Shown: positions 28,967 to 39,081 of the stretch, one piece after another | Position numbering within the stretch: position 1 is the stretch's first letter | Layout: each line of letters opens with the position of its first letter | Assembly (NCBI RefSeq): GCF_005887095.1 | Contig: NZ_PNCI01000001.1 | Span: 62,001-126,000 of the forward strand | Source: Pseudoalteromonas rubra | Lineage (GTDB): Bacteria > Pseudomonadota > Gammaproteobacteria > Enterobacterales > Alteromonadaceae | DNA: 64,000 nucleotides | Direction: 5' to 3' | Notes under the pieces: model-generated | What the model was told of the DNA's origin: nothing | Databases searched by the model: none | The model's input: the letters and a program-made list of their open reading frames with translations, nothing else | Translations under genes and position numbers: made by a program

Positions 28967-30574
28967 TTAGTCTGATAATGTTGAAAGCTTGATGGGAGAG
29001 TAGCGTTCGATAAAATCTCTCAAAACTTGCGCATCAGTACTATCAGTGGCTGTATAGCCAGGTAAGTCGGTCAATACTGGGTAACCGTCTCCACCAGCGG
29101 CGTTGTAGCTGTTGATACTCATTCGATACGTTTTGTTTGGATCAACTGGCTTACCTTGTATCTTAACATTTATCAGCTTGCCGCTTTGTATATCGAACTC
29201 GATACCATGATATTGCAAGTAGGCGCCAGAGTCTGGTGGAAATGCGCTAACAACCGACATATAGTCGATTAGCTCCTGACCACTCCAGTCGATGTAAGTG
29301 ATCCGATTTCGAAACGGGTGTACCGTTAAAATGTCTTTGTAGCTCACTTCTCCGGCCTTTATACTGGCTCTTATTCCGCCACCACTGATGAGCCCGAAAT
29401 CGGCTCCTGTGGCTGCCATTTGTGCTTTAATGATCAAATCGCCAAGGGGACTTTGCTTGAAACGAACAGTATTTCTTCGTCCATCTAAAAATGCATCGAC
29501 CTCACCAATAGCGCCCAGAATTTTACTTTCTCCGGCTTTCTGATAAGGGGCTAAAAAGGCTTTTAACTCCGAGTCATGCTCTATGTAATCATGTGCCCAC
29601 TGACCGTGTTCATCTTTTAGATTTACCGGGATCAATTCATAGCTTTCAAGCGTTTTCTCACTTTCAGAGATTCTGAAAACCGCTTTGCCCACATACTTGC
29701 CCCATTCATGTGCCTGCATAATCCAGATGCCGTTTTGCTGGTCCGGCTTACACGCTTTGCCTGGTGCAAAGTCAGAATCCTCTGCGCCATTTTCATCTAT
29801 ACAGATTGGTTCCTGAGAATGACCACCTATGATCATGTCAAGCGTACCAGCAGGCACATTGCGAGCCAGCGTTACATCTCCAGGTGCATTAATACCATAA
29901 GCTGCATCATGATAGTGACCCATATGCGTTACTGCGATTGTCACGTCTGGATCATATTGTAGTCTGATGCGTTGCGAGAGCTGCGCAGTAATAGGGGCTG
30001 GCTCTACAAAGTCGAGGCCACCAACGAACTCAGGGTTGGCGATCTTTACTGTATCTACCGTAGTCAAACCAATAATCGCGATTTTCAGGCCCTGTTTTTC
30101 TATTATTGTATAAGGTTGATAAGCATGCTCACCATTATGTTTGTGCAATATGTTGGCAGATAAAAACGGAAAGTTAGCCCAGGCAATTTGTTTGTCCAGG
30201 ACATCAAGTGGATTATCAAACTCATGATTGCCAATGGCCATGGCATCATAACCCAGTAAGCTCATTCCCTTGAAATCGGGCTCTGCATGCTGAAGATCTG
30301 ACTCTGGCACTCCCGTATTTATATCACCGCCAGACAATAGCACCAGGCTGTGGCCTTGTGCCTTGGCCTCTGCTCTTAATTGATCTATCAGGGTTTTTCG
30401 TGCTGCCATGCCATATTCACCGTCTTCATTGTGCCAAAATCGGCCATGGTGATCATTGGTGTGAAGCACAGTAAGATACTGAACAGGATTTATTGCTGGG
30501 TCAGATTTGGTTTGTTGTATTGTATTACACGCTGTTAGGGAAAGTGCCAACAGCGATGGAATGATAAAGCGCAT
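28967..30574 (-). CDS. Lipoprotein 5'-nucleotidase / UshA-like
   Basis: A 535-residue metallophosphoesterase that releases phosphate from extracellular nucleotides. The signal peptide ends in the lipobox LTAC, so Cys16 would be lipidated, as in the membrane-bound NutA of Vibrio. The N-terminal metal domain has Asp41 and His43 in LHTNDHHGRFW, SGGDINTG, GNHEFD and GGHSQEPIC; the C-terminal nucleotide-binding domain has SGGGIRAS and the YNAAGGDGYP motif. Start ATG at 30574. Lone gene, convergent with the two-gene unit above. Its role ties to the nucleic-acid salvage theme of the window. Confidence 0.92.
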   Translation of the reverse strand: MRFIIPSLLALSLTACNTIQQTKSDPAINPVQYLTVLHTNDHHGRFWHNEDGEYGMAARKTLIDQLRAEAKAQGHSLVLLSGGDINTGVPESDLQHAEPDFKGMSLLGYDAMAIGNHEFDNPLDVLDKQIAWANFPFLSANILHKHNGEHAYQPYTIIEKQGLKIAIIGLTTVDTVKIANPEFVGGLDFVEPAPITAQLSQRIRLQYDPDVTIAVTHMGHYHDAAYGINAPGDVTLARNVPAGTLDMIIGGHSQEPICIDENGAEDSDFAPGKACKPDQQNGIWIMQAHEWGKYVGKAVFRISESEKTLESYELIPVNLKDEHGQWAHDYIEHDSELKAFLAPYQKAGESKILGAIGEVDAFLDGRRNTVRFKQSPLGDLIIKAQMAATGADFGLISGGGIRASIKAGEVSYKDILTVHPFRNRITYIDWSGQELIDYMSVVSAFPPDSGAYLQYHGIEFDIQSGKLINVKIQGKPVDPNKTYRMSINSYNAAGGDGYPVLTDLPGYTATDSTDAQVLRDFIERYSPIKLSTLSD

Positions 30575-30643
30575 AAGTCTACTTCAATGGGGTCTTTCTA
30601 TGCGCCTTAGTTTAAACTAAAAGCTCTAAGCAAATATAGCCGA

Positions 30644-30829
30644 TTATTGAATTTTTGACTTCATTCTGGAGTCATACACTGCATTGTGTCTGCGAGTCAG
30701 CTCTTCTTTAGCCAAATTCTGTTTGGCATGTCCGGTGGCAACCATCCAATTAAGAAAGCTGGCTGGCAGCTTGCTGTAAGGTTCACCGCTATGAAGCCCA
30801 AAGTCGCAGATAGATTGATTGCTTTCCAT
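30644..30829 (-). CDS. Small DUF3820-like protein
   Basis: A 61-residue protein with the DUF3820 hallmark: FGLHSGEPYSKLPASFLNWM corresponds to the family's FG-x-H-x-G-x-x-x-x-x-L-P-x-x-Y/F-L-x-W-x pattern, followed by a basic helix (NLAKEELTRRH). The family is widespread and lacks a firm function. Start ATG 30829. It lies 69 bases upstream of the 5'-nucleotidase gene on the same strand, so cotranscription is possible. Confidence 0.7.
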   Translation of the reverse strand: MESNQSICDFGLHSGEPYSKLPASFLNWMVATGHAKQNLAKEELTRRHNAVYDSRMKSKIQ

Positions 30830-31100
30830 TATATGTGCCTCTGATTATTCAACATTATCGTGATTGTTTGCTGGTAATGTTATCAAATAGAAAAAACTGT
30901 GTGATAAATAATTCTTTTAGGTTTTCTCGTTGTTATTACTAATCGCTATAAGGACAAAAGTGTATTTCAGATCTTCCGACCTCATTAAAATGCCCAATAA
31001 CCATTGAATTACACAGAGGTAAGATGGTAGCGTTTGGGGACTAAGGTCGTCTTTAGGGTCGGCCTCAAGACCAGAATAATTATATTGAGATGGATAGTTA

Positions 31101-33977
31101 ATGAAAAAAACTATGATAGTCGCCGGCATTGCATTGGCTTTGTTAGCAGGATGTGTGTCAACATATCACGGAGCAGATGAAACTGCTGCAGCACCCTTGT
31201 CAAAATCGCTCGTGGTTAGCCCCAATGATCAAAGACAGTACCAGACTCTTACCTTGTCTAATGGCATTGAGGTAATTCTGGTATCAGACCCTGAAGTGGA
31301 AAAGTCGGCCGCTGCACTGAGCGTGGGCGTTGGCTTACTTCATGACCCCATGTCGCAACAAGGGATGGCACATTATCTCGAACATATGCTTTTCTTGGGT
31401 ACCGATCGTTACCCTGATACGCAAGGATATAAAGATTTTATGAGTCGCAACGGCGGCACTCACAACGCCTATACCTGGTTAGACATTACTAACTATATGT
31501 TTAAGGTAAATAACCAGGCCTATGATGAAGCGCTCGATCGTTTTTCTGATTTCTTCAAATCGCCTAAGCTCTATCCCGAGTACACAGATAAAGAGAAAAA
31601 TGCAGTGAATGCTGAGTGGTCTATGCGCCGGGAGATGGACTTTTTTGGTCAGTATAAACTATCGCGTAGCATGATGGGGACACACCCCGCAAACCGCTTT
31701 TTGATTGGCAACAATGAAACATTGGGCGATAAACCAGATAGTAACCTGCACGAAGAAACGGTTGCTTTTTATAATGAATATTATTCGTCCAATATCATGA
31801 AATTGGCGATGATCTCCAATTTACCTTTGCCCGAGATGGCAGAAAAAGCACACAGACACTTTGCAACGATTAAAAACAAACAAATTGAAGCGCCAAGCGT
31901 AGATACACAATTAGATTTTTCAGAAATTGGACAAAAACGTATTCATTATGTCCCGAATGAAGATGTGAAATCATTGAAGCTGGATTTTACAATTGCCAAT
32001 AACATGGATGAATTTGCGTTCAAGCCTAACTACTTTGTAACCTATTTACTCAGTAACGAAATGCAGGGTAGCCCGGCACAGGTACTAAAAAGCAAAGGCT
32101 GGATCTCAGAGCTGACAGCCAATGCGGTACCTGACTTATATGGTAACTATGGCTCATTGTCTGTTGATATTCAGCTGACGGACCTTGGTATGAGCCATCG
32201 GGAACAAGCCGTTGCGATAGTCATGCAGTATATCCAACTTATCAAAGAGCAAGGTGTAGACCGCAAGTACTTTAAAGAGATTAAAACGTCACTTGCTAAC
32301 CAGTTCCGGTTCTTAGAGCGTGGAGATGAGTTTGACTATGTTTCTGGTCTTGCAGACAGCATGCAAAAATTTCCTATAAACCACGCAATTAATGCTCCTT
32401 ACTTCTTTGCCGATTTTAACGAACAGGCAGTCACAGAAGTACTGGAACAGTTAAATGCACAGCGGCTTCGCATTTGGTACATCAGCAAAAGTGAACCACA
32501 CGATCAGAAACTACACTTTTATGATGGCCGCTATAAGGTGGTTGATATTCCGGAACAAGAGCTTGCCTCCTGGCAGGCAAGTATAAATCCAGAGCTCGCC
32601 TTACCAAGCATAAACCGTTTGCTTCCCGAGCAATTTGATATAGTGACGCAATCAGAACAAGATGACAGAGTAAACAAGGTTTATCAGGACAATACTGTTG
32701 CGGTATGGCAAAAAACCAGTGAAAAATATAGCGCTCAGCCAAAAGGGCGCTTACAGATACATATTAATTCTCCAAAGACACTAGACAGTGCACAGGTTCA
32801 GGTAGCAGCCGCTTTGTGGGCGGATTTATATTCGATTGAAAAAGCAAAGTTACTGACCGAAGCATCGGTCGCTGGCATGGGGCTGAGACTTGGCGTAAAT
32901 AGTGGATTAATACTGACTATATCCGGGTTTACGGATAAACAAGGCGTTTTGCTATCGCAGGCACTGGACGGTCTGAAGGTGCAGCCGAGCCAAAAGCAGC
33001 TGGAGCAGGCTGTTGACAGGTTTATCAGAAATATTCAAAATCAAAGTCAACAATTCCCGTTTTATCAGGCGTTTGGCCGTTACCAGTCCTTGGTGCGCTC
33101 TGGTAACTTTGATGAAGATGTACTGATTGATATTGCGGGTAAAATGACTCAGGACGGCTTCGCCAAGGCGCAAAATGAACTGCTGAATCAGCATACAGTG
33201 CGTATATTTGGTTATGGCAACTACAGTAAAGCGTTTCTGGCAAATGTCGTCGAGGAAGTTAAGAGCACGCTTAATAAGCCAAGAGAGCACAATGACTATG
33301 TCAGAGCTAAATTCTTGCAACCGCAAGCCGGCAAAGCGCTGGTCTGGCAGCAGGATACGGACACGGCAGATGTCGCTATTGTCGATATGTTCGTGCACCC
33401 CACTCCTGGATATGCGCAAAAAGCTGCAGCGCTGGTACTGAAATCGCATCTGAATAGCCACCTTTTCAATGCACTTCGAACTGAAGAGCAGCTTGCCTAT
33501 GCTGTGGGGGCCATAGCACAGGGAATAGATGAATACTCTGCCTTGGGCTTCTATATTCAAACCCCGGTGCTGGATGTTCAAGCTATGCAGGCTCGATTCG
33601 ATGTATACAGACAGGAATATGCAAAAGTACTCAATGAGCTTGACCAGGGTACTTTCAATCAGCTCAAAGATGCAGCGCTACTTTCTTTGTCTGAAGTGCC
33701 TAAGAATCTCGCTGAGGAATCGCAACCAATCCTCATAGATTGGTATCGCAACAACCTGGCTTTTGATTCGAGAGCTAAGCTAATCGAGGCAACCAAACAG
33801 GTTACCTTGGCAGATCTTAAATCTTACTTTGCGCAGAGTATGCTCAATGAAGACGCTGCAAGATTAAATATTCAGATCCGAGGTAAGAAGTTTGCCGACA
33901 AACCTTTTGCAACCCTGCCTAATGAAGTAAAAATTAACTCAATGAATGAGCTTTATAATAAAGCACAGTTTGAATAA
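31101..33977 (+). CDS. M16 insulinase-family peptidase (pitrilysin-like lipoprotein)
   Basis: A 958-residue zinc peptidase like protease III (PtrA). The signal peptide ends in the lipobox LAGC, so it is a predicted lipoprotein facing the periplasm. The inverted zinc motif HYLEH is at His91, Glu94, His95, and the distal ligand Glu172 (NAEW) lies 77 residues after His95, as in pitrilysin. The middle and C-terminal M16 domains are inactive copies, including the R/Y substrate motif region LFNALRTEEQLAYAVG. Start ATG at 31101. It likely degrades short peptides in the periplasm. Monocistronic. Confidence 0.93.
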   Translation: MKKTMIVAGIALALLAGCVSTYHGADETAAAPLSKSLVVSPNDQRQYQTLTLSNGIEVILVSDPEVEKSAAALSVGVGLLHDPMSQQGMAHYLEHMLFLGTDRYPDTQGYKDFMSRNGGTHNAYTWLDITNYMFKVNNQAYDEALDRFSDFFKSPKLYPEYTDKEKNAVNAEWSMRREMDFFGQYKLSRSMMGTHPANRFLIGNNETLGDKPDSNLHEETVAFYNEYYSSNIMKLAMISNLPLPEMAEKAHRHFATIKNKQIEAPSVDTQLDFSEIGQKRIHYVPNEDVKSLKLDFTIANNMDEFAFKPNYFVTYLLSNEMQGSPAQVLKSKGWISELTANAVPDLYGNYGSLSVDIQLTDLGMSHREQAVAIVMQYIQLIKEQGVDRKYFKEIKTSLANQFRFLERGDEFDYVSGLADSMQKFPINHAINAPYFFADFNEQAVTEVLEQLNAQRLRIWYISKSEPHDQKLHFYDGRYKVVDIPEQELASWQASINPELALPSINRLLPEQFDIVTQSEQDDRVNKVYQDNTVAVWQKTSEKYSAQPKGRLQIHINSPKTLDSAQVQVAAALWADLYSIEKAKLLTEASVAGMGLRLGVNSGLILTISGFTDKQGVLLSQALDGLKVQPSQKQLEQAVDRFIRNIQNQSQQFPFYQAFGRYQSLVRSGNFDEDVLIDIAGKMTQDGFAKAQNELLNQHTVRIFGYGNYSKAFLANVVEEVKSTLNKPREHNDYVRAKFLQPQAGKALVWQQDTDTADVAIVDMFVHPTPGYAQKAAALVLKSHLNSHLFNALRTEEQLAYAVGAIAQGIDEYSALGFYIQTPVLDVQAMQARFDVYRQEYAKVLNELDQGTFNQLKDAALLSLSEVPKNLAEESQPILIDWYRNNLAFDSRAKLIEATKQVTLADLKSYFAQSMLNEDAARLNIQIRGKKFADKPFATLPNEVKINSMNELYNKAQFE

Positions 33978-34034
33978 GCTGTTATCAATCTGGCGGGGCA
34001 CTTGCCCCGCCTAGTATATTAAGGGTAATTTTGT

Positions 34035-34553
34035 ATGGCAGATATCGTCACTCAAACTGAGCGTCTGTTTTTGCGTCGGGCGAGGATCACCGATGCAGAG
34101 CTAATTTATGAGCTTCTCAACCAGAAGAGTTTTATCGATAATGTTGCGGATAAACAGATCAGAACATTGCGTGATGCGCAGAATTATATAGAAAGTGCAT
34201 TTTTTACATCTTACGATTTGGCGGCGCCGAGTCCCTATATTGTGACATTGCACGATGAGACCGCGATTGGTATTTGCGGGCTTTACCAGCGACCTTACCT
34301 GGCATTCCCCGACCTGGGGTATGCGTTTTTGGATAGGCATTGTGGCAAAGGTTTTGCGTATGAAGCGGCAGAGGCCTTGCTAACGTTTGTTCGTGATTGC
34401 GGCAAATACAATGCACTGGGTGCGATTACGGCACCGGAGAATGCTGCGAGTAACAGATTGTTAGAAAAGCTGAATTTTCTACTGGTTGGCACGTTTCAAC
34501 TGGTACCCGACATGGACCAGACCAACCTATATATAAATCAGCTTAATAAATAA
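34035..34553 (+). CDS. GNAT N-acetyltransferase (RimJ/RimL type)
   Basis: A 172-residue acetyltransferase of the RimJ/RimL branch: TERLFLRRARITDAELIYEL at the start, then AIGICGLYQR, the DLGYAFLDRHCGKGFAYEAAEA acetyl-CoA segment split over motif A (Gly-x-x-x-Glu/Ala), and the C-terminal ASNRLLEKLNF. Substrate unknown. Start ATG with GGG upstream. It is convergent with pqiC, five bases apart. Confidence 0.88.
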   Translation: MADIVTQTERLFLRRARITDAELIYELLNQKSFIDNVADKQIRTLRDAQNYIESAFFTSYDLAAPSPYIVTLHDETAIGICGLYQRPYLAFPDLGYAFLDRHCGKGFAYEAAEALLTFVRDCGKYNALGAITAPENAASNRLLEKLNFLLVGTFQLVPDMDQTNLYINQLNK

Positions 34554-34558
34554 GGATT

Positions 34559-35143
34559 TTAAAGTGCGACTTGGGTAATGTATGACTGTAAGTGGTTCAT
34601 TAATTGCTGCCAGTTACTTTGGTGGGCGGTGATCAGTGCATCGAACCCGTCCGTAACAAGAGGGGAGTTATGGTTAAACTGTCGCACTTCAACCAAATCG
34701 GCTCCTTCAGCTGAGATACGATAGAGATACCAGTTGCCTCTCAGTATTGCACCTTGCTGGTAATGTCCGGCCAAGTCTGACACTTCTATCAATAATCTAT
34801 ATTCACCTGGCTTGAATTCGCTCGCATTGACTGATAGGGCTGGGGTAAATCCGGTGTCATTCAGATAGCGCAGCGTTTCCTTTGTAAGCAACAGTTTAGG
34901 GTGTTCAGCCCAGTAATGGTAATTGGCGATATGGACTGTGTGCTCACCTGTATATTGAACAAGTGCCTGTTGATCAGCGACTCCGATTATATTTATCTGA
35001 TCTAAATAGATTCTGGGTTGATCAGTGCTGTGATCCTCAGTTTCGGCTTGAGAGGCGTTAAACCGATAGTAATGATACTGAGCAGGAGCTGAGCCGGTGC
35101 AGCCCATCATGAATATGATAAATACCGCGATGACGCCTTTCAT
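34559..35143 (-). CDS. pqiC: PqiC-like lipoprotein
   Basis: A 194-residue outer-membrane lipoprotein of the PqiC/YmbA family (lipobox MMGC). In E. coli PqiC forms a ring at the outer membrane end of the PqiB needle and helps lipid passage across the envelope. Seen: FNASQAETE and the conserved beta-rich core LVQYTGEHTVHIANYHYWAEHP. Start ATG 35143 overlaps the pqiB stop as TGATG, typical of translational coupling. Last gene of pqiABC. Confidence 0.82.
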   Translation of the reverse strand: MKGVIAVFIIFMMGCTGSAPAQYHYYRFNASQAETEDHSTDQPRIYLDQINIIGVADQQALVQYTGEHTVHIANYHYWAEHPKLLLTKETLRYLNDTGFTPALSVNASEFKPGEYRLLIEVSDLAGHYQQGAILRGNWYLYRISAEGADLVEVRQFNHNSPLVTDGFDALITAHQSNWQQLMNHLQSYITQVAL

Positions 35144-36801
35144 CACTGCTGCTTCCGCGGTTCTGGGTCTGCTAAGGTATCTTTATCGAACAATAGCATA
35201 TTAGGCTGTTCGTTAAGTCCTTTTGATACTGGCTTGAGGGAGTTACTTAAGCTTTCCAGTTCTTGCAGGGTATCTGTCAACTGTTCAACCATACCTGAAC
35301 CCTTTTGGTAATTGCTCAGCGTTTTCTCAAATTGTTTCAGGCTGGCAGTAAGCTGTGCCAGCGTTCCCTGTAATTGTGTTAAGTTCTTTTCCACTTTTTC
35401 TGATACTTTCGTTGTGTTGAAACCGTTTACCAGTGCCTGCGTTTCCTCTGCTAATGCCGTAAACGCCTGCATTGTTTTTTGTGCCTCGTTGAGCGAGTTG
35501 TCCAGAGGCAATTTGTTGAGCTTGTTTAACAAAGCCATTACCTGCTCCGACAAGGCAGTAAATCCACTGGGTACACTCGGTAATACCGGGTACGCGTAAT
35601 TCATTCCTAAACTGGTCGGATCGGTAGAATTGTAAAAATCTAGTTCTATATATACCGCACCTGTTAAAATATTACCACTTTTTAGTGAGGCTCTTAAGCC
35701 ATTTTTAACCCATTGTTCTATATTTTCTTGCCAATATTGCTTGGCTTTCGCATCAACTTCATAGATACGACCGTATTCAATTTTAATTAAAACGGGTATG
35801 GAGGTGTTGCCTTGCTGGAAGTAAAGTGGCAGTCCATCGCGTTCCAACCTTGCTGGTACTTGTTCCACAGTGCCGACTCGCATACCGCGATATTCCACAG
35901 GAGCACCCGGTTTTAAACCGCGGATCGACTGTTCAAACTCAACCAGGTAGTGATCAAATAAATCAAACCGTCGCTCCAGTGCAACCGCAAAATTCTGGTG
36001 TAATTTAAATGCACGCCCTTCAGTGGCGATTTGTCCGCCCCCTTGCTCGGGCGGGTAGTCGATGGATATACCCCCTTTAATCATTTTAGCCAAAGAGCCG
36101 GTATTGAGACTAATCCCTTCACTGGTCAATGAGATCTCAACCCCAGAGTTGATCCAAAAAATGGCATTGTGGGTAATGAGTTTGTCATAAGGAGAATCGA
36201 TAAAAATACCGTATTCCATTTGCAGCGTATCAGTATTAAATGTGGCGCTTTCAATCTGGCCGATATGATAGTTACGAAAAAAAATGCCAGTACCCACATC
36301 TAGTACTTCACCGCTGGCAGAGCTGAGTTGATATCGTAAGCCTTCTACATCTGTGGATATCAGCGCTGGTTGGTCCTGAAGCGTATACAGGCTGGTGCGT
36401 TGTTTGCTCTCGCCAGGTAATAATTCTATGTAAACGCCGGACAACAGAGTGTTAAGCCCGCTGATCCCGGATTGATCGATTCGGGGCTTTACTATCCAGA
36501 ATTTGGCATCTTCTGTTAGCAAGCTGTCGTAGTGTTTGTCTATTCTGACGGTAGCAACAACAGCTTTTTGCTCGACTTGTAGGCGTAAAGATTCAACTAT
36601 GCCAATCTTGACACTTCTAACCCTTACCTCTGTTTTCCCCGCGATAACACCATCTGCGTTTTTCATCTTTATATATATTTGATGGCCTTTGTTTTGCTGA
36701 TGCTGATAGAGCATCCAGCCAGTGATCAATATGGCCAATAAAGGTACAATCCAGATGACTGAAAGCCTGGGCTTGGGCTCGATATGCGCTTCTTTATTCA
36801 T
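35143..36801 (-). CDS. pqiB: PqiB, MCE-domain lipid-transport protein
   Basis: A 552-residue periplasm-spanning protein of the MCE/MlaD superfamily (E. coli PqiB: 546). One N-terminal membrane helix (about 14-32, VIWIVPLLAILITGWMLY) is followed by three MCE domains, each opening with a V-R-V/Y-R-G-x-x-V/I-G pattern (EVRVRSVKIGIV near residue 57 and VEYRGMRVGTVEQ near 300), and a long C-terminal coiled coil (about 410-540) that builds the needle of the hexamer. It overlaps pqiA by eight bases upstream. The complex is thought to move lipids between membranes. Confidence 0.92.
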   Translation of the reverse strand: MNKEAHIEPKPRLSVIWIVPLLAILITGWMLYQHQQNKGHQIYIKMKNADGVIAGKTEVRVRSVKIGIVESLRLQVEQKAVVATVRIDKHYDSLLTEDAKFWIVKPRIDQSGISGLNTLLSGVYIELLPGESKQRTSLYTLQDQPALISTDVEGLRYQLSSASGEVLDVGTGIFFRNYHIGQIESATFNTDTLQMEYGIFIDSPYDKLITHNAIFWINSGVEISLTSEGISLNTGSLAKMIKGGISIDYPPEQGGGQIATEGRAFKLHQNFAVALERRFDLFDHYLVEFEQSIRGLKPGAPVEYRGMRVGTVEQVPARLERDGLPLYFQQGNTSIPVLIKIEYGRIYEVDAKAKQYWQENIEQWVKNGLRASLKSGNILTGAVYIELDFYNSTDPTSLGMNYAYPVLPSVPSGFTALSEQVMALLNKLNKLPLDNSLNEAQKTMQAFTALAEETQALVNGFNTTKVSEKVEKNLTQLQGTLAQLTASLKQFEKTLSNYQKGSGMVEQLTDTLQELESLSNSLKPVSKGLNEQPNMLLFDKDTLADPEPRKQQ

Positions 36802-38002
36802 GTTTATTCAGAGAGTCCCAAAGTAGTCGAGGGTCAAAATTGTTCACTGCAAAAATCTGGCAAATAACCATGGCAGTAAAAAATACTATACCTGGCTGCG
36901 GCTCAACGCTCAGTACAGTACCAAGCTGAACAAGAGAAACCAAGAGAATCACGACAAAAACGTCGATCATTGACCATTTTCCAACCGCTTCCAGTGCGCG
37001 GTAGAATTTTGCGGTCACTTTTGGATTGGCAGGACGCCTGACTCGGTACAGCAAATAGAACAAAGTGCCCGCTTTGATCAGCGGAATACAGATACTGGCA
37101 ATGAAAATTACGATAGCGATAGGGTATGAGCCATTTCGCCACAATACTTCAACGCCACCATATATTGTAGCGGGTGTATGCAACCCCAAATTGATGGTGT
37201 CCATGATAGGAAAAGATAGCGCGGGGACCATAAATACCAAAGAGGTGAACATCCAGGCGGCGCTGCGTGCAACTGAGTTATTTTTTCGATAGGTTAATTT
37301 TGCCAGGCAACGTGGGCAGTGTTCACTGCGGCTTATTTGATGGCAGACATGGCATTGCTTTAATTGTTGAGAGCTGGCCCGTTTGGCACAGTGTTCTATC
37401 GTTGGCGTGAAGTGCGCCTGTTGTAATTGCCACAACTGATGTTCACTTAATAATGAGAGGGTTTCAATAAAACACAGCACAAACAGAATGTAAGCCCAAA
37501 AACCAAGACCCACTTCTATTTCTGCAAATGCGGTCAGTTTAAAAGCGCTGATTAACACTGCAACTAAAAAAATATCAGCGAGATTGAGTGGTCTCAGAGT
37601 CATTATGAATTTAGCAACAGCGCGGGCATTGTGCGGATTGAGTTTTTGCCAAACAGGGGTGTGGACCAACAGGATCAGGGCACTGGCGACAAGCGGTAAG
37701 ATAACGATACTGACACTAAGCAATGCAGCTAAGAACACACTGTAGTTTTCTGCCAGCTGCATGATTGCAGCCATCAGGCTGATGGTTTGTTTAAGTCCAT
37801 GCTGTGCATAGGAAATAAAGTGCGGTTGTAAGCTCAGCAACAGAAATATAATGGATGAAAGACTGAACGCGGCAATCCACTGAGCATAGTTACGCTGAGT
37901 CGTGGCGAGCACGTTGCCGCAATGCGGACAAACAGCCCTTTGCTGCTCGCCCAAATCTCTTATAGATACTAAATAATCACAATGCTGGCAGGCGACTATC
38001 AC
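36794..38002 (-). CDS. pqiA: PqiA-like inner-membrane protein
   Basis: A 402-residue protein of the paraquat-inducible PqiA family, the inner-membrane partner of PqiB. Two soluble zinc-finger-like modules (CQHC...CPHC at about 5-31 and CHVC...CPRC near 217-234) each precede four membrane helices, the usual two-fold PqiA layout. Start codon GTG at 38002, without a strong Shine-Dalgarno. Together with pqiB and pqiC it forms an operon read towards the GNAT gene. In E. coli the operon is SoxS-controlled; no SoxS box was searched for here. Confidence 0.92.
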   Translation of the reverse strand: MIVACQHCDYLVSIRDLGEQQRAVCPHCGNVLATTQRNYAQWIAAFSLSSIIFLLLSLQPHFISYAQHGLKQTISLMAAIMQLAENYSVFLAALLSVSIVILPLVASALILLVHTPVWQKLNPHNARAVAKFIMTLRPLNLADIFLVAVLISAFKLTAFAEIEVGLGFWAYILFVLCFIETLSLLSEHQLWQLQQAHFTPTIEHCAKRASSQQLKQCHVCHQISRSEHCPRCLAKLTYRKNNSVARSAAWMFTSLVFMVPALSFPIMDTINLGLHTPATIYGGVEVLWRNGSYPIAIVIFIASICIPLIKAGTLFYLLYRVRRPANPKVTAKFYRALEAVGKWSMIDVFVVILLVSLVQLGTVLSVEPQPGIVFFTAMVICQIFAVNNFDPRLLWDSLNKHE

Positions 38003-38061
38003 TGTTTAACCAATACTTTAACTTACTCCTGCATATAGTGTGAGTGACTTACCTGTTTTTA

Positions 38062-38865
38062 TCAACCGTCAAATACCGCTACGGTTTGCCTACTCAATGC
38101 CAGCAACCTGCCATCTTGTGAAAACAGTTTCGCATCTTCTATTGCGTAACCATGCTCCGCCTGGTGCGTGACTGCCTCCATGGCAAACCATTCTGAGCCG
38201 GGTAACTCAATGTCACTGAGAAACTCAATATACCATGACATACTGCTTGCAGGTGTTGGGCCATTACATAATTGCAGTAAAGTGGGTGGCCAGGCATCGG
38301 CAAGTGCCAGTAAATGCAATACTGACAGGTGAGGCTGCGCAGGGGATTTGAACTTCATCCAGCCACCAATATGACTAGAGTCGGCGCCACTGAATGGTAA
38401 TGCACCTTGCTGAAGGTTGAGGTCGATATGTTGGATAAAGGCGGGCATTAAGCCATCGGTATATGGCAGCGTTTGTTTTGGATTTACCTTGTGCAACGTA
38501 AAGTCATCATCCGCAGCCACATTAATAGAGGATGTACGGGGTTTCCCAAAGCTGGCCAGGGCAACAAGACAAACCTGGTTATTTTGCGTGATGGTTGTTT
38601 GCATCTGGCTTGCGCTCTTTCCCGAACGTAATAACAAGGTGTTCAGCTCGAATGGTTGTTCGCTTAAAAGCGGTCCTACAAAATTGCAGCTAAAAGATAG
38701 TAGGCGTCTGTTTGGGTCACCCAGTTGATGCAGCATGCTCTGTAGCATCAATGCAGCAGAGAGACCACCAAATACGGTTCTGCCCTGACCCCAGCTTGCT
38801 GGCAATGACAGCTGAGCTTGTGCGTTTTTTAATTCGGGTAGAGAAATGAGTTCGTCAAATGTCAT
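38062..38865 (-). CDS. Acyl-CoA thioesterase, double hot-dog (TesB-like)
   Basis: A 267-residue protein with two hot-dog folds. The first contains GRTVFGGLSAALMLQSMLHQ and RLLSFSCNFVGPL; the second ends in WYIEFLSDIELPG...AIEDAKLFSQDGRLLALSRQ, typical of thioesterase II-like (4HBT_3) proteins. It should hydrolyse acyl-CoA, though the chain length is unknown. It lies 60 bases upstream of pqiA on the same strand with no obvious terminator between, so it may be cotranscribed. Divergent from dnaK. Confidence 0.85.
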   Translation of the reverse strand: MTFDELISLPELKNAQAQLSLPASWGQGRTVFGGLSAALMLQSMLHQLGDPNRRLLSFSCNFVGPLLSEQPFELNTLLLRSGKSASQMQTTITQNNQVCLVALASFGKPRTSSINVAADDDFTLHKVNPKQTLPYTDGLMPAFIQHIDLNLQQGALPFSGADSSHIGGWMKFKSPAQPHLSVLHLLALADAWPPTLLQLCNGPTPASSMSWYIEFLSDIELPGSEWFAMEAVTHQAEHGYAIEDAKLFSQDGRLLALSRQTVAVFDG

Positions 38866-39003
38866 AACACTTATATTCAGTTGGGTTTTGATGCTCTTAT
38901 CTGGTCATACCAGGGTAAAAATGTCAAATCCTGGTGATTTTTGATGAAAAAAACGGCATGGCGAAAAAATTTCAAAAAAAATCACTTTTTTTTTGTTGTG
39001 ACG

Positions 39004-39032
39004 CTTGAATTACAATTTGCCGCCCCTATTTA
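39004..39032 (+). promoter_or_regulatory. Sigma-32 heat-shock promoter of dnaK
   Basis: -35 CTTGAA (39004-39009), a 13-base spacer and -10 CCCCTATTTA (39023-39032), against the sigma-32 consensus CTTGAA-N13-17-CCCCATNT. It is placed 50 bases before the dnaK ATG. Confidence 0.85.
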
Positions 39033-39081
39033 TCAAGTCATCTAACAGAACAACGAATTTTTGAAGTCGGAGAAGATTCAC

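Noticed and set aside
32952..33581. 209-residue minus-strand frame
   Set aside because: It lies inside the M16 peptidase gene, whose zinc motif and length are convincing. It is antisense shadow.
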